A DNA stretch of 64,000 bases from UBA7803 sp963822255 (GTDB taxonomy: Bacteria; Pseudomonadota; Gammaproteobacteria; Pseudomonadales; Azotimanducaceae), in contig CAWGGV010000006.1 in assembly GCA_963822255.1 (NCBI GenBank), positions 620,001 to 684,000 on the forward strand, in the 5' to 3' direction. The notes beneath the pieces are model-generated. The model saw only the letters and a program-made list of their open reading frames with translations, did not search any database and had not been told where the DNA came from. The position numbers were made by a program, and so were the translations under genes. The stretch's first letter is position 1, and the number at the start of each line of letters is the position of its first letter. Below are positions 1-7,870 of the stretch, in pieces.

Positions 1-356
1 CGCGGCCGTCCCGGCCGGTACCGATCTGGTTCGGCGGCTCGGCGCCGGCCCTGCTCGAGCGCTGCGCTCGGCTGGGCGACGGCTGGATTCCGCTGATGGG
101 GCCCAACGAGGCCGCGCGGGAGTGCCTCGACACGATTCGCCGTCACCGCGAGACGTCCGGCGCCTCCCTGGACGGATTCGGCGTTCAGGCCCAGGCGCAA
201 TATCGCGGCGGCGACCCGGACCGCTGGCGCAGTCACGCCGGCCATTGGCGCGAGCTGGGCGCCACCCACCTGGCGATCGCCACCCACAATGCCGGACCTA
301 CCGACGTGGACGGTCATCTGGCGCGGGTAGAGGAGTATCTGAAGGCGGTGAGCTAG
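1..356 (+). CDS. LLM-class (luciferase-like, F420/FMN-dependent) oxidoreductase, C-terminal part
   Basis: The gene runs in from the left edge and is open in frame 3 from the first bases. It contains PIWFGGSAPALLERCARLGD and then GWIPL, the conserved C-terminal half of bacterial luciferase-like flavin/F420 oxidoreductases, where the G-G-[SN]-x-P-A-L-x-R-x-A-R-x-G-D-G-W-x-P motif closes the TIM barrel near the cofactor. It ends with a helix-rich tail (HLARVEEYLKAVS). The N-terminal two thirds lie outside the window, so substrate and cofactor (FMN or F420) cannot be decided. It converges on the carboxymuconolactone-decarboxylase-like gene eight bases downstream. The family call is fairly safe; the exact reaction is unknown. 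Confidence 0.75.
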   Translation, partial: RPSRPVPIWFGGSAPALLERCARLGDGWIPLMGPNEAARECLDTIRRHRETSGASLDGFGVQAQAQYRGGDPDRWRSHAGHWRELGATHLAIATHNAGPTDVDGHLARVEEYLKAVS

Positions 357-363
357 CCGCCAG

Positions 364-993
364 TCAGCGATCCACAGCACCCAGGTAGTCGTCGACGTGG
401 TCCGGCGCGGGCACTTCCACCACACGTTCCGGCTCGTCGTCGTACTCGAGGTGCAGGGCGCGGCAGATGGTCGCGTGCATCTCGTACAGACAGACGATGT
501 AGGTGAGCTCCAGAATCTCGGCGTCGGAGAGGTGGGTCGCGAGCGCCTCGAACAATCCGTCCGGCGTGCGCCCGCCGTCCAGCACCAGGCAGTCGGTGTA
601 CGCCAGCACCAGGCGCTCCAACTCGTCGAAGCAGCCGGCGGCTGACCAGTGGGGCACCGCCTCGATCTGCTCTTCGGTGAAGCCGAGGCTGCGCATGGAC
701 TTGCAGTGCTGGGAGAAGACGAACTGGCTGCCTCGGGCATAGCCGGCGCGGGTCTGGCCCAGCTCGCGGAGCTTCGGGTCCAGCTGCCGACGTGGAGTTC
801 GATAGAGGCGGAAGCCCGACACCGCATGATCGAACACGTCCGGCACCAGGGCGAACACGGTCCACCAGTTGCCGGGGGTACCGGTCTCCGTGCCCGGCTC
901 CTCCACCGGATCGCGCTCACCGAACAGGAACTCGTACATCCGCTGGATGGACTCGGGCGCTTCGTCCCGAGGCACCTGACGTAATCTCGGCAT
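364..993 (-). CDS. Carboxymuconolactone decarboxylase / AhpD-like family protein
   Basis: A 209-residue protein. The centre reads RELGQTRAGYARGSQFVFSQ followed by HCKSMRSLGFTEEQIEAVPHW, the AhpD-like helical core of the CMD family, and then LVLAYTDCLVLDGGRTPDGL and the ILELTYIVCLYEMHATICRAL helix. AhpD-type members use a CxxC pair. Here only one cysteine remains in that segment (S-Q-H-C-K), so a peroxidase-type disulfide mechanism looks unlikely, and a decarboxylase-like or unknown role fits better. The start is an ATG reading MPRLRQVPRDEAPE. It is transcribed convergently with the oxidoreductase at the window start and upstream of the DUF6316-type gene on the same strand. Confidence 0.75.
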   Translation of the reverse strand: MPRLRQVPRDEAPESIQRMYEFLFGERDPVEEPGTETGTPGNWWTVFALVPDVFDHAVSGFRLYRTPRRQLDPKLRELGQTRAGYARGSQFVFSQHCKSMRSLGFTEEQIEAVPHWSAAGCFDELERLVLAYTDCLVLDGGRTPDGLFEALATHLSDAEILELTYIVCLYEMHATICRALHLEYDDEPERVVEVPAPDHVDDYLGAVDR

Positions 994-1106
994 CTCAGCC
1001 CCTTCCGTGGAAACGTCGGAAGTGCATTATGACTCGGCGGGTCGCTGCCGGAAACGTGTGCCGTAGGTTCCCCGCACCGCCCGGTGGCCGATAGCCGAGG
1101 GGAGGG

Positions 1107-1403
1107 TCAGGTCTCGCCGAAGTTGGGGGTCAGCGGCCGGCCCATGGCGTACGACTCCAGGACGAACTCTCGGATGACGTACAGCGCGCCCTCGGCGGAC
1201 TCCCGTTCGCGGAGCAGCTCCTTGAGCATGCCGGCCTCGATTTCCGCCTCGAACTGGGACTCGTAAGGCCCCACGTCCACGCCTTCCCGGGTGTGGAAAA
1301 ACCACCGGCCGTCGCTCATGAACACCCGGTCGGAGCGAAACCAGGTCCGCGACCGCTCGTTGACCCTCACGGCCCCTATGCTCACCGTCGTGCTGCCATT
1401 CAT
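1107..1403 (-). CDS. Small DUF6316-type protein
   Basis: A 98-residue soluble protein with no signal peptide or membrane segment. Its centre is GRWFFHTREGVDVGPYESQF, the W-[FY]-F-x-T-R-E-G-x-x-x-G-P-[YF] signature I associate with DUF6316, a small uncharacterised domain of gammaproteobacteria. The N-terminal part (RSRTWFRSDRVFMSDG) also fits, and the C-terminus is a charged helix (EIEAGMLKELLRERESAEG). The gene near 63.2-63.7 kb on the same strand carries the same signature twice. Function is unknown. The stretch between this gene and the MFS gene (about 1404-1608) shows nothing beyond presumed divergent promoters. Confidence 0.6.
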   Translation of the reverse strand: MNGSTTVSIGAVRVNERSRTWFRSDRVFMSDGRWFFHTREGVDVGPYESQFEAEIEAGMLKELLRERESAEGALYVIREFVLESYAMGRPLTPNFGET

Positions 1404-1608
1404 GCTCGCGATCCAGACAAGACGTGCTGGCCAGTCTCCGGGCCGTGAGCCGGAGTGTCTGTATGTAACTTGTCAACAAATCTTCGGACTTGCATGGGCG
1501 CCGACCGTGATAGCCGGCGGCAAACGGCGGCTGGGGTCGCCGCAAGGTCGCAGGTATCATGCGCCGTCCACTCCAGGCGGCAGACACCCGCCGCGCGATC
1601 ACCGGGAA

Positions 1609-2874
1609 ATGCACCACAGCCCACCACCGACGTTGCCGCCCCGCTCCGCATATCCCTGGTACCTGACCAGCTCCAGCCTGTGGCTGGCCGGCATGAGCCT
1701 GCAGGGATTTCTGTTCACCTGGCTGCTGGTGGGCGTACTCGAGCGTCCCGCCGACGAGGCAGGTCTGGCGCGCTCACTGGCGGAGTTTCCGCCGCTCGCG
1801 GTACTGTTCCTCGGCGGCGTGCTGGGCGACCGCTGCAACGGCCGCGGCTACCTCGCCCTCATGCACACGCTGGTTGCCCTGCCGCCGCTGCTGATCGCCG
1901 CCGTCTACCACGCCGGCCTGCTCGGCTACTGGTGGGTGGTCCTGTTCGGCGTGCTGATGGCGAGCCTGCAGGCGCTTTCGGATCCGGCCCGCCAGGCGCT
2001 GATCAACCGGGTCAGCCGCCTCGACGTGCAGCGCGCCGTCACCGTGATGATCGTCGTCTCGTCGCTGGTGGGCCTGTCGGGGTTCTATCTGGGCGGACGG
2101 CTGGACGTATTGGGGCTGGCGCTGGTGCTCTGTCTGCAGAGCGCGCTGTTTCTGACCGGGACGTTCGCGGTGCTGCGGATGCCGACCCTTCCGCCGGTCG
2201 GCGACCCCGGCAGGCGGCTGCGGCTGCACGAGGGGTTTCAGGCCGTGTGGCGGGCGCCGCTGGTGCGCGCCGTCATCTCGCTCAACTTCCTGTCGAGCCT
2301 GTTCAACGCGGGCGCGTACGTGGTGGCGATTCCCTATATCGTCAGGGAAGTCTATGCCGGCAACGCGGCTTTCTACGCCACGGTCATGATGGTGTTCAGC
2401 GCCGGCAGCATCGGCTCTACCCTGCTGCTGCTGGCCTTCATGCCCCTCGCCCGCCCGGGTCGCCTGTTCCTGCTCATGCAGCTCACCCGCATGGCGATCC
2501 TTCTGGTGCTGTTCTTCGAACCGAGTCTGTGGCTGTTCTACGCCGCCATGTTCGCCTGGGGTCTCAACATGGGCGTCACCACCACGGTGGTGCGGACCAC
2601 GGTGCAGGAGCTGGCGGACCCGGGCCGCCGATCGCAGATCCTGTCAGTGCTGCTGCTCAGCTTCATGGTCTCAGCGCCGGTCAGCTCGCTGTTGCTGGGG
2701 GAGCTGATCCAGCACACCAGCCCGCTGACCGCGCTGTTGCCCGGGGTCGCCATGTCGCTGGTGATCTTCGTCGCCGGGGTGTGGAAGAGCGGATTGTGGG
2801 GGTTCGGGTCGGCGGCACCGGAGGTGGTGGGGGTCGGCGAGGAAGATCGCGGGCGGGAGCCCGCTCCCACATAG
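1609..2874 (+). CDS. MFS transporter
   Basis: A 421-residue integral membrane protein with about twelve hydrophobic segments. After the first pair of helices comes FLGGVLGDRCNGRGYLALMH, which matches the cytoplasmic G-x-x-x-D-R-x-x-R-[RK] loop 2-3 signature of the major facilitator superfamily. A second charged loop (FAVLRMPTLPPVGDPGRRLR) separates the two six-helix bundles. I chose the ATG at 1609 (MHHSPPPTLPP) because a longer frame would overlap the divergent DUF6316 gene and add 106 unsupported residues. The substrate cannot be read; the overall look is of a drug or metabolite exporter. The last nine sense codons and the stop (DRGREPAPT-stop) are encoded by the first unit of the REP repeat that follows, so the C-terminal tail was probably acquired with that element. 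Confidence 0.8.
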   Translation: MHHSPPPTLPPRSAYPWYLTSSSLWLAGMSLQGFLFTWLLVGVLERPADEAGLARSLAEFPPLAVLFLGGVLGDRCNGRGYLALMHTLVALPPLLIAAVYHAGLLGYWWVVLFGVLMASLQALSDPARQALINRVSRLDVQRAVTVMIVVSSLVGLSGFYLGGRLDVLGLALVLCLQSALFLTGTFAVLRMPTLPPVGDPGRRLRLHEGFQAVWRAPLVRAVISLNFLSSLFNAGAYVVAIPYIVREVYAGNAAFYATVMMVFSAGSIGSTLLLLAFMPLARPGRLFLLMQLTRMAILLVLFFEPSLWLFYAAMFAWGLNMGVTTTVVRTTVQELADPGRRSQILSVLLLSFMVSAPVSSLLLGELIQHTSPLTALLPGVAMSLVIFVAGVWKSGLWGFGSAAPEVVGVGEEDRGREPAPT

Positions 2875-2970
2875 CTGGTCCTACATAGCTGCCGATCGCG
2901 GGCGGGAGCCCGCTCCACATAGCTGGTCCTACATAGCTGCCGATCGCGGGCGGGAGCCCGCTCCACATAG
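2845..2970. repeat. REP-type palindrome, three tandem copies (about 48-bp period)
   Basis: The unit GATCGCGGGCGGGAGCCCGC followed by TCCACATAG recurs starting at 2845, 2894 and 2942. Each copy contains the palindrome GCGGGCGGGAGCCCGC, and copies are separated by a conserved spacer (CTGGTCCTACATAGCTGCC). The first unit has one extra C and overlaps the end of the MFS coding sequence, providing its stop codon. The core belongs to the same family as the other REP elements in this window. Confidence 0.85.
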
Positions 2971-2983
2971 GCCCGCAGCATAC

Positions 2984-3880
2984 CTACGGCTGGGCGTCCG
3001 GGTCGGCGATGAAGCGGGCGACGAGCTCCGGGGCCTGCATGGGAATGAAGTGGCTGAGCTCCGGCAGATAGACGTCACGGCCGTGCGGGAACTCCCCCGC
3101 CAGCCCCGGCCAGGTCGGCGACTTCGAGAAGTCCATCTCCGGCGGGTCCGTCGGATCCCGCGCTCGTCCCCGGAGCACTGCCACCGGCAGGGTCAGCTCG
3201 GGGATCAGGTCGTGGATGTCGGTCTGGGTGTTGCCGAGATAGATCGACGCTTCCACCAGCGGTGGACAGGCGAGCTCGAAGCCGTCGCCGTCGGCAGCGG
3301 CTACGACCCCGTAGCGGCAGTAGTCCTCCAGCACCTCGGGCCGCCAGAGGGAGAACGGGTGGCGGTTCTCGAACCGTTGGTACATCTCCTGCCAGGACGC
3401 CCAGCGGTTACGGCGCCGCGCCACCGGATGGTCCTCGGCGCTGTCGTAGCCCCGGTAGCGGTCGGTGGCGTAGGCGTCCGGGTCGAAGACGACCGGGTCC
3501 ACCAGCACCAGCCGGCTGAACGTGCCGGGGACGTGTCCGGCCACCTGGGTGACGCAGTGCCCGCCCATGGAATGGCCGACGCCGATGGCATCGCGGAGGC
3601 CGAGGCCGTCCACCAGCTCGTCGAGATCACGGCCGAACGTCGACCAGGTATAGGGGCCTCGCTTGTCACTGCGGCCGTGGCCGCGCATGTCCACCGCGAT
3701 GGCGCGGTAGCCTTCGGGCAGAGCGGCCACCGTGCGGTCCCAGCAACGGGCATGAAAGCCGGTCGCGTGCACCAGGAGCACCGTGGCCACCTCGGCGGTC
3801 TCGTTGCCGGCGGACCACTCGAACCAGGTCAGCCTCACCTGACTACCGTGAAACTCGTGCTGCGTGGGTTCGCCCTTCAT
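2984..3880 (-). CDS. Alpha/beta hydrolase fold protein
   Basis: A 298-residue soluble enzyme with the classic alpha/beta hydrolase layout. It has an oxyanion-hole region (LLVHATGFHARCWDRTVAAL), the strand 4 motif AVDMRGHGRSD, the nucleophile elbow GVGHSMGGH with Ser near residue 104, and a late histidine in YLPELSHFIPMQAPE. The acid is probably in the VLRGRARDP region. This pattern is typical of esterases, C-C hydrolases and haloperoxidase-like members, and the substrate cannot be chosen from sequence. The start is an ATG (MKGEPTQHEFHG). The divergent idi gene begins about 130 bases away, and that gap holds both presumed promoters. Confidence 0.8.
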   Translation of the reverse strand: MKGEPTQHEFHGSQVRLTWFEWSAGNETAEVATVLLVHATGFHARCWDRTVAALPEGYRAIAVDMRGHGRSDKRGPYTWSTFGRDLDELVDGLGLRDAIGVGHSMGGHCVTQVAGHVPGTFSRLVLVDPVVFDPDAYATDRYRGYDSAEDHPVARRRNRWASWQEMYQRFENRHPFSLWRPEVLEDYCRYGVVAAADGDGFELACPPLVEASIYLGNTQTDIHDLIPELTLPVAVLRGRARDPTDPPEMDFSKSPTWPGLAGEFPHGRDVYLPELSHFIPMQAPELVARFIADPDAQP

Positions 3881-4008
3881 TGGCTCTTCAACGGCATATG
3901 AAGGTCGTACATGTTATGCATACAGCGCAGCGCGGGCCAAGTTGCGGGCGACTGTGCGGCGTGTTTTCGGTACACTGCCGCACCACTGCAGGAGAGTTCC
4001 CGCGGAGT

Positions 4009-4617
4009 GTGACGTTGGCAGAGGCAGTGACCAAGTCCGACATCGTTTCATCCGAAGGCGAGCCGCTGATCCTGGTCGACAGCCAGGACAGGGAGATCGG
4101 CCGCCTGGATAAGTCCGCCTGTCACGACGGCGAGGGCATACTTCATCGCGCCTTCTCACTGTTCGTGTTCAACCCTGAGCGCAAGCTGCTGATCCAGCAG
4201 CGCGCGTCGGGCAAGCGCCTGTGGCCGTCGTACTGGTCCAATAGTTGCTGCTCCCATCCGCGGGCCGGCGAGGACATGTCCGAGGCAGTGCGGCGGCGGC
4301 TTCAGCAGGAGCTCGGGCTCTCCGCCGCGCTGAACTACGTCTACAAGTTCGAATACACGGCCCGTTTCGGCGAACTCGGTGCCGAGCACGAGCTGTGCTG
4401 GGTGTACGTGGGCTCGACCCGCGAGGAGCCGGTGATCAACACCACCGAGATCGGTGACTGGCGCTGGGTAGCGCCAGAGGATCTGACCGCCGAGCTTGGC
4501 CGCGACGGCGATCGCTTCACGCCCTGGTTCAAGCTGGAGTGGGCGAGGCTCAGGCAGGAATTCGGTGACGATCTGTCAGGTTTACCGCGCGTCGGTAAAG
4601 GCCTCGACACAGATTAG
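4009..4617 (+). CDS. idi: Isopentenyl-diphosphate delta-isomerase, type I
   Basis: Converts isopentenyl diphosphate to dimethylallyl diphosphate in the cytoplasm. The Nudix-fold core is plain: LLIQQRASGKRLWPSYWSNS, then CCSHPRAGED with the catalytic Cys and metal-binding His, then EAVRRRLQQELGL (the modified Nudix helix), and EHELCWVYVG holding the second metal and acid residues. The sequence is close to Saccharomyces/E. coli type I Idi and has the usual length (202 residues). I use the GTG at 4009, about a dozen bases after GGAG; a GTG at 4027 is also possible, and the earlier in-frame ATG lacks support. An HMG-CoA synthase-like gene follows after 57 bases on the same strand, which suggests a shared isoprenoid operon. 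A possible -10 (TACACT) lies near 3971. Confidence 0.88.
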   Translation: MTLAEAVTKSDIVSSEGEPLILVDSQDREIGRLDKSACHDGEGILHRAFSLFVFNPERKLLIQQRASGKRLWPSYWSNSCCSHPRAGEDMSEAVRRRLQQELGLSAALNYVYKFEYTARFGELGAEHELCWVYVGSTREEPVINTTEIGDWRWVAPEDLTAELGRDGDRFTPWFKLEWARLRQEFGDDLSGLPRVGKGLDTD

Positions 4618-4674
4618 CTCGGATCGCGCGGGCGCGACACGAGCAAGCCGCGGTCACAGGACGGAGCAGGCGAA

Positions 4675-6171
4675 ATGATAGACCCCGGGATCGGCATCAG
4701 TGGATTTGCCAGCTATCTGCCGCGCTATCGGGTCGCGCTGGCGGACTGGTGCCACTGGACGGGCGATGGCTGGGACAAGGTCCGCACGGTGGTCGGCAAC
4801 GGCTTCCGTATGCGCGGGCCGGACGAGAACGCCTACACCATGGCGGCCACAGCCGTGCTGCGGCTGATTCGCCAGTACGACCTGGACCCCGGCCGCATCG
4901 GCTTCCTCGGTCTCGGCACCGAGTCGAGCACCGACAACTCCGCCGGCGCGGTGATCGTCAAAGGCATGGTGAACCGGGCACTGGTGACCCTGGGCCTGCC
5001 GCCGCTGGCGCGGGCGTGCGAGGTGCCGGAGTTCAAGCACGCCTGTCTCGGCGGCGTCTACGCACTCAAGTCCGCCGCCCGCTACCTGGCCCTCGACGGC
5101 CGCGACCGCCAGGCCATCGTGGTCTGCTCGGACGTCGCCGAATACGCCCGCGCCACCTCCGGCGAGCCCACGCAGGGTGCCGGGGCGGTGGCCATGCTGG
5201 TCGAGGAGTCGCCGAAGATGCTGGCGCTGGAGCTGACCATCTCGGGTAGCTCGTCGGACTATCGCGGGCCGGATTTCCGCAAGCCGTTCCTGCGCTTCAT
5301 GCAGCAGACTCCCGGCGAGTTCGCCCAGCCTCGGGATTTTCCGGTCTTCAACGGCAAGTACTCCACCACCTGCTACATCGACGAGGCGCTGGCCGCCATG
5401 CGCGACCTGTTCGCCCGGGTGGCCCGCGCAGGCACCGATCGCGCGCTGCGGGCCGTGCCGTCGCGGCCGAGCAACTTCATGCGCGACCTCTCCGCGATCT
5501 TTCTACACCGGCCGTACCAGCGCATGGCGGAGACGGGGCTGATCATGAGCTATCTGCTGGCGCTCGCGATCGGCGACGGCGACGACCTGCTCGAGCTCAG
5601 CCACTACGCCGAGTCCGCGGAAGTGGACCCAACCGAGCTGGTGGCCGAGCTCACCGGGAGCCCGGACGTCTACGATCTGGTGGAGGAGCAGCGACTCGGC
5701 GACGAGATTTACCCCCTGGCGGTTCAGACGGCCCGGCAGTTCCGGGGGAGCGCCCGGTTCTCCGACCTGATGACCCGACTCGGCACCGCCGAAATGCGCG
5801 AGGTGGGCAACCTCTACACCGCGTCCCTGCCCGCGTGGATGGCCGCCGGTTTCGAAGAGGCGGCGCTGCAGGGCACCGACCTCGCCGGCAGCCGGATACT
5901 CACCCTCGGCTACGGCAGCGGCGACGCGGCGGAAGCCATCCCCATGGTGGTGATGCCCGATTGGGCGGGGGCAGCGGGGCAGATCGGCTTCGGCCGGGCC
6001 CTCGCCGGCGCCGTCGATCTGAGCCAGCGGGCGTACGGTGCGCTCCACGACGGCTCCGCCTTCGAGCATCCGATCCCCCATCAGCAGGGTGTGTTCTACA
6101 TCGACCGCGTCGGCGCACGGCAAGAGCATTTCGACGATTCCGGCATCGAGTACTACCGCTACCACGCTTGA
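4675..6171 (+). CDS. Hydroxymethylglutaryl-CoA synthase family protein
   Basis: A 498-residue thiolase-fold enzyme. It begins GISGFASYLPRYRV, has the acid loop GLGTESSTDNSAGAV, the probable catalytic cysteine in EFKHACLGGVYALKSAARYL, the probable catalytic histidine in AIFLHRPYQRMAETG and a C-terminal YGSGDAAEAIPM, all in the order of HMG-CoA synthase. HMGS condenses acetyl-CoA with acetoacetyl-CoA in the mevalonate pathway. It is longer than the typical bacterial MvaS (about 390 residues), with extra sequence around residues 280-370. The neighbouring idi supports an isoprenoid role, but HMGS homologues also act in polyketide beta-branching and as 3-oxoacyl synthases, so I do not assign mvaS. 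The start ATG is at 4675. Confidence 0.78.
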   Translation: MIDPGIGISGFASYLPRYRVALADWCHWTGDGWDKVRTVVGNGFRMRGPDENAYTMAATAVLRLIRQYDLDPGRIGFLGLGTESSTDNSAGAVIVKGMVNRALVTLGLPPLARACEVPEFKHACLGGVYALKSAARYLALDGRDRQAIVVCSDVAEYARATSGEPTQGAGAVAMLVEESPKMLALELTISGSSSDYRGPDFRKPFLRFMQQTPGEFAQPRDFPVFNGKYSTTCYIDEALAAMRDLFARVARAGTDRALRAVPSRPSNFMRDLSAIFLHRPYQRMAETGLIMSYLLALAIGDGDDLLELSHYAESAEVDPTELVAELTGSPDVYDLVEEQRLGDEIYPLAVQTARQFRGSARFSDLMTRLGTAEMREVGNLYTASLPAWMAAGFEEAALQGTDLAGSRILTLGYGSGDAAEAIPMVVMPDWAGAAGQIGFGRALAGAVDLSQRAYGALHDGSAFEHPIPHQQGVFYIDRVGARQEHFDDSGIEYYRYHA

Positions 6172-6208
6172 TCACCGTGGCCGGCGGCAGGACCAGCCTC
6201 GCCGGACG

Positions 6209-6240
6209 GTCCCGCCCACCGACGTCGGCGGCGGCGGGAC
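6209..6240. terminator. Hairpin between convergent genes, possible bidirectional terminator
   Basis: GTCCCGCC (6209-6216) pairs with GGCGGGAC (6233-6240), and the interior holds a second palindrome (CCGACGTCGG). It sits exactly between the stop codons of the HMG-CoA synthase-like gene and the convergent EamA transporter. There is no T tract, so intrinsic termination is only a suggestion. Confidence 0.4.
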
Positions 6241-7113
6241 TCAGAGCAACAGGTAGATGCCGAGCCCCAGAGCGGCGATGCCGGCGAGCTCCCGCCACCG
6301 CAGCCGCTCGCGGAACAGCCAGCCGGAGGTTGCCACCGCGAACAGCAGCTCTACCTGGCCCAGCGCCCGAACCAAGGCGCTGGGCTGAAGGGTCATGGCG
6401 GTAAACCAGCCCGCCGACGCCGCTGCCCCGCACGCCCCCACCCAGATCCCGCGCCGCCAGACGGCCGCCACCCGGCGGACCTCGCCGGGCTCCCGAAAGC
6501 GCAGGAACAGACCCATGACCAGCGTCTGCACGGTCAGCGCCGTCGCCAGGGTGAGCCCCGCCCGGGTCGGCGCGGCGCCGGCCGGCAGGGCCAGAGAGGC
6601 GCCGCGAAAGCACACCGACGCCACGGCCAAGCCCGTTCCCGCCAGCAGCCCGAGGAACAGGCCCCGGCGGTTGACGAGCACGTCCTTCAGCGACATTCCG
6701 GAGGACATGAGCAGCACGCCCCAGAGGCTGACACCGATGCCGGCCCACGCCGCCGGCGCCAGCCGGTCGCCCAGCACCACCAGCCCCACCACGGCCGTCT
6801 GCACCGCTTCGGTCTTCGAAAGCGCCGTGCCCACGGCGAAGCTGCGCAGAGTGAACGCGGACAACAGACACGCGGTGCCCGCGATCTGCGCCAGCGCGCC
6901 CGCGGCGCAGTATCCGAGGAAGCCGGGCGTCGGCGCCGGCAGCATACCGTCGGCGGCGAGAACGAGCAGATAGAGCCAGGCGAACGGCCACGCATAACAG
7001 AACCGCACGTAGGCGGCGCCGTTCACCGACAAGGCCCCGGTGAGCCGCTTCTGCAGCAGCGAGCGCAGGTTCTGCACGAACGCCGCCGCCAGGGTTAGGG
7101 GGATCCACAGCAT
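6241..7113 (-). CDS. EamA / DMT-superfamily transporter
   Basis: A 290-residue membrane protein with about ten hydrophobic helices arranged as two repeats of five, the EamA (drug/metabolite transporter) architecture. Typical repeat-end features are FAVGTALSKTEAVQTAVVGL in the first half and LVRALGQVELLFAVATSGWL in the second, each followed by a short loop of the F-x-E-R-L-x-W-x-E type (here LFRERLRWRELAGIAALGLG). Members export amino acids, metabolites or drugs; the substrate cannot be told here. The ATG start (MLWIPLTLAAAF) leads straight into helix 1. It is divergent from rubrerythrin, and a Fur-box-like site lies 39 bases upstream of its start. Confidence 0.8.
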   Translation of the reverse strand: MLWIPLTLAAAFVQNLRSLLQKRLTGALSVNGAAYVRFCYAWPFAWLYLLVLAADGMLPAPTPGFLGYCAAGALAQIAGTACLLSAFTLRSFAVGTALSKTEAVQTAVVGLVVLGDRLAPAAWAGIGVSLWGVLLMSSGMSLKDVLVNRRGLFLGLLAGTGLAVASVCFRGASLALPAGAAPTRAGLTLATALTVQTLVMGLFLRFREPGEVRRVAAVWRRGIWVGACGAAASAGWFTAMTLQPSALVRALGQVELLFAVATSGWLFRERLRWRELAGIAALGLGIYLLL

Positions 7114-7151
7114 GACGGCTCAGCCGGAAAACGGCGGATTGTACAGGTCGC

Positions 7152-7170
7152 GATGAGAATCATTATCATA
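7152..7170. promoter_or_regulatory. Fur-box-like operator
   Basis: The sequence GATGAGAATCATTATCAT lies in the 230-base gap between the EamA gene (leftward) and rubrerythrin (rightward). GAGAATCATTATC differs by one base from the GATAATCATTATC half of the E. coli Fur consensus. Iron-responsive control of rubrerythrin, the transporter or both is therefore likely but untested. Confidence 0.6.
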
Positions 7171-7210
7171 CATGGAGGTTTCCGATCAGGACGCCGGCCA
7201 TAGAGCAGGT

Positions 7211-7225
7211 CTATCATCGCGATAG
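7211..7225. promoter_or_regulatory. Short inverted repeat CTATC-N5-GATAG
   Basis: A five-base inverted repeat (CTATC ATCGC GATAG) lies about 120 bases before the rubrerythrin start, downstream of the Fur-like site. Position suggests an operator or promoter element. I cannot match it to a known regulator. Confidence 0.3.
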
Positions 7226-7345
7226 TATCAATCGAATGGCCATCGACCCCCCGGCACGTATACTGGGCGCGTCACATCGCGCAGACGCGTTCGCACCGGA
7301 CGCTCATCGCCATCTCACTCACTGTCACGTTGAGGACATTTAGTC

Positions 7346-7761
7346 ATGGAACTGAAGGACAGCAAGACTCTCCAGAATCTGAAAGACGCGTTCGCTGGTG
7401 AATCCCAGGCCAACCGCCGCTACCTGTACTTCGCGTCCAAAGCGGACGTGGAAGGTGAGAACGACGTGGCCGCGGTGTTCCGTTCCACAGCGGAAGGCGA
7501 AACCGGCCACGCGCACGGCCACCTGGAATATCTCGAAGTGGTGGGCGACCCGGCCACGGGGCTGCCGATCGGCAACACCCAGTCGAACCTGAAGGCGGCC
7601 ATTGCCGGCGAGACTCACGAGTACACCGACATGTACCCGGGCATGGCAAAGATGGCCCGCGACGAGGGCTTCGACGAGATCGCCGACTGGTTCGAAACCT
7701 GGCGAAGGCCGAACGTTCGCACGCCAATCGGTTCCAGAAAGCGTTGGACGCCATGGCCTGA
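7346..7761 (+). CDS. Rubrerythrin-type ferritin-like diiron protein, with a one-base frameshift
   Basis: Ferritin-like diiron peroxidase that reduces hydrogen peroxide in the cytoplasm. The diiron ligands are visible in order: AFAGESQANRRYLYFA (Glu), TAEGETGHAHGHLEYL (E-x-x-H) and AAIAGETHEYTDMYPGMAKMA (Glu, second helix pair). The reading frame breaks near 7700 at GAAACCTGGCGAAG. Adding one base restores ETLAKAERSHANRFQKALDA, the expected last helix with its E-x-x-H, ending at a TGA at 7759-7761 (intended length about 138 residues). The C-terminal rubredoxin domain of classical rubrerythrins is absent. It leads a cluster with an iron-sulfur protein and DUF3501. The break is probably a consensus error; if real, the protein lacks part of its diiron site. 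Confidence 0.82.
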
Positions 7762-7787
7762 GGCTGCATCGGCAACGCGTGAACCGA

Positions 7788-7810
7788 GGGGTCCGTTCTG
7801 GGCCCCTTTT
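7788..7810 (+). terminator. Intrinsic terminator after rubrerythrin
   Basis: GGGGTCC (7788-7794), loop GTTCT, GGGCCCC (7800-7806) and then TTTT form a seven-pair stem (one T-G pair) with a short T run. It lies 27 bases after the repaired rubrerythrin stop and 60 bases before the next gene, so it probably limits read-through and keeps rubrerythrin mRNA in excess over the downstream genes. Confidence 0.65.
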
Positions 7811-7870
7811 CATCTTCCCGCCTGACTCGCGGGCGAGTGCCTGGCGTAGAGCAAGGAGCTGGGTAGCACC

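Noticed and set aside
1291..1608. Longer N-terminus for the MFS transporter.
   Set aside because: The extra 106 codons overlap the divergent DUF6316 gene and lack hydrophobic or family-like sequence.
4675..6171. Assignment of mvaS to the HMG-CoA synthase-like gene.
   Set aside because: Length differs from bacterial MvaS and no other mevalonate genes are in the window, so only the family is given.
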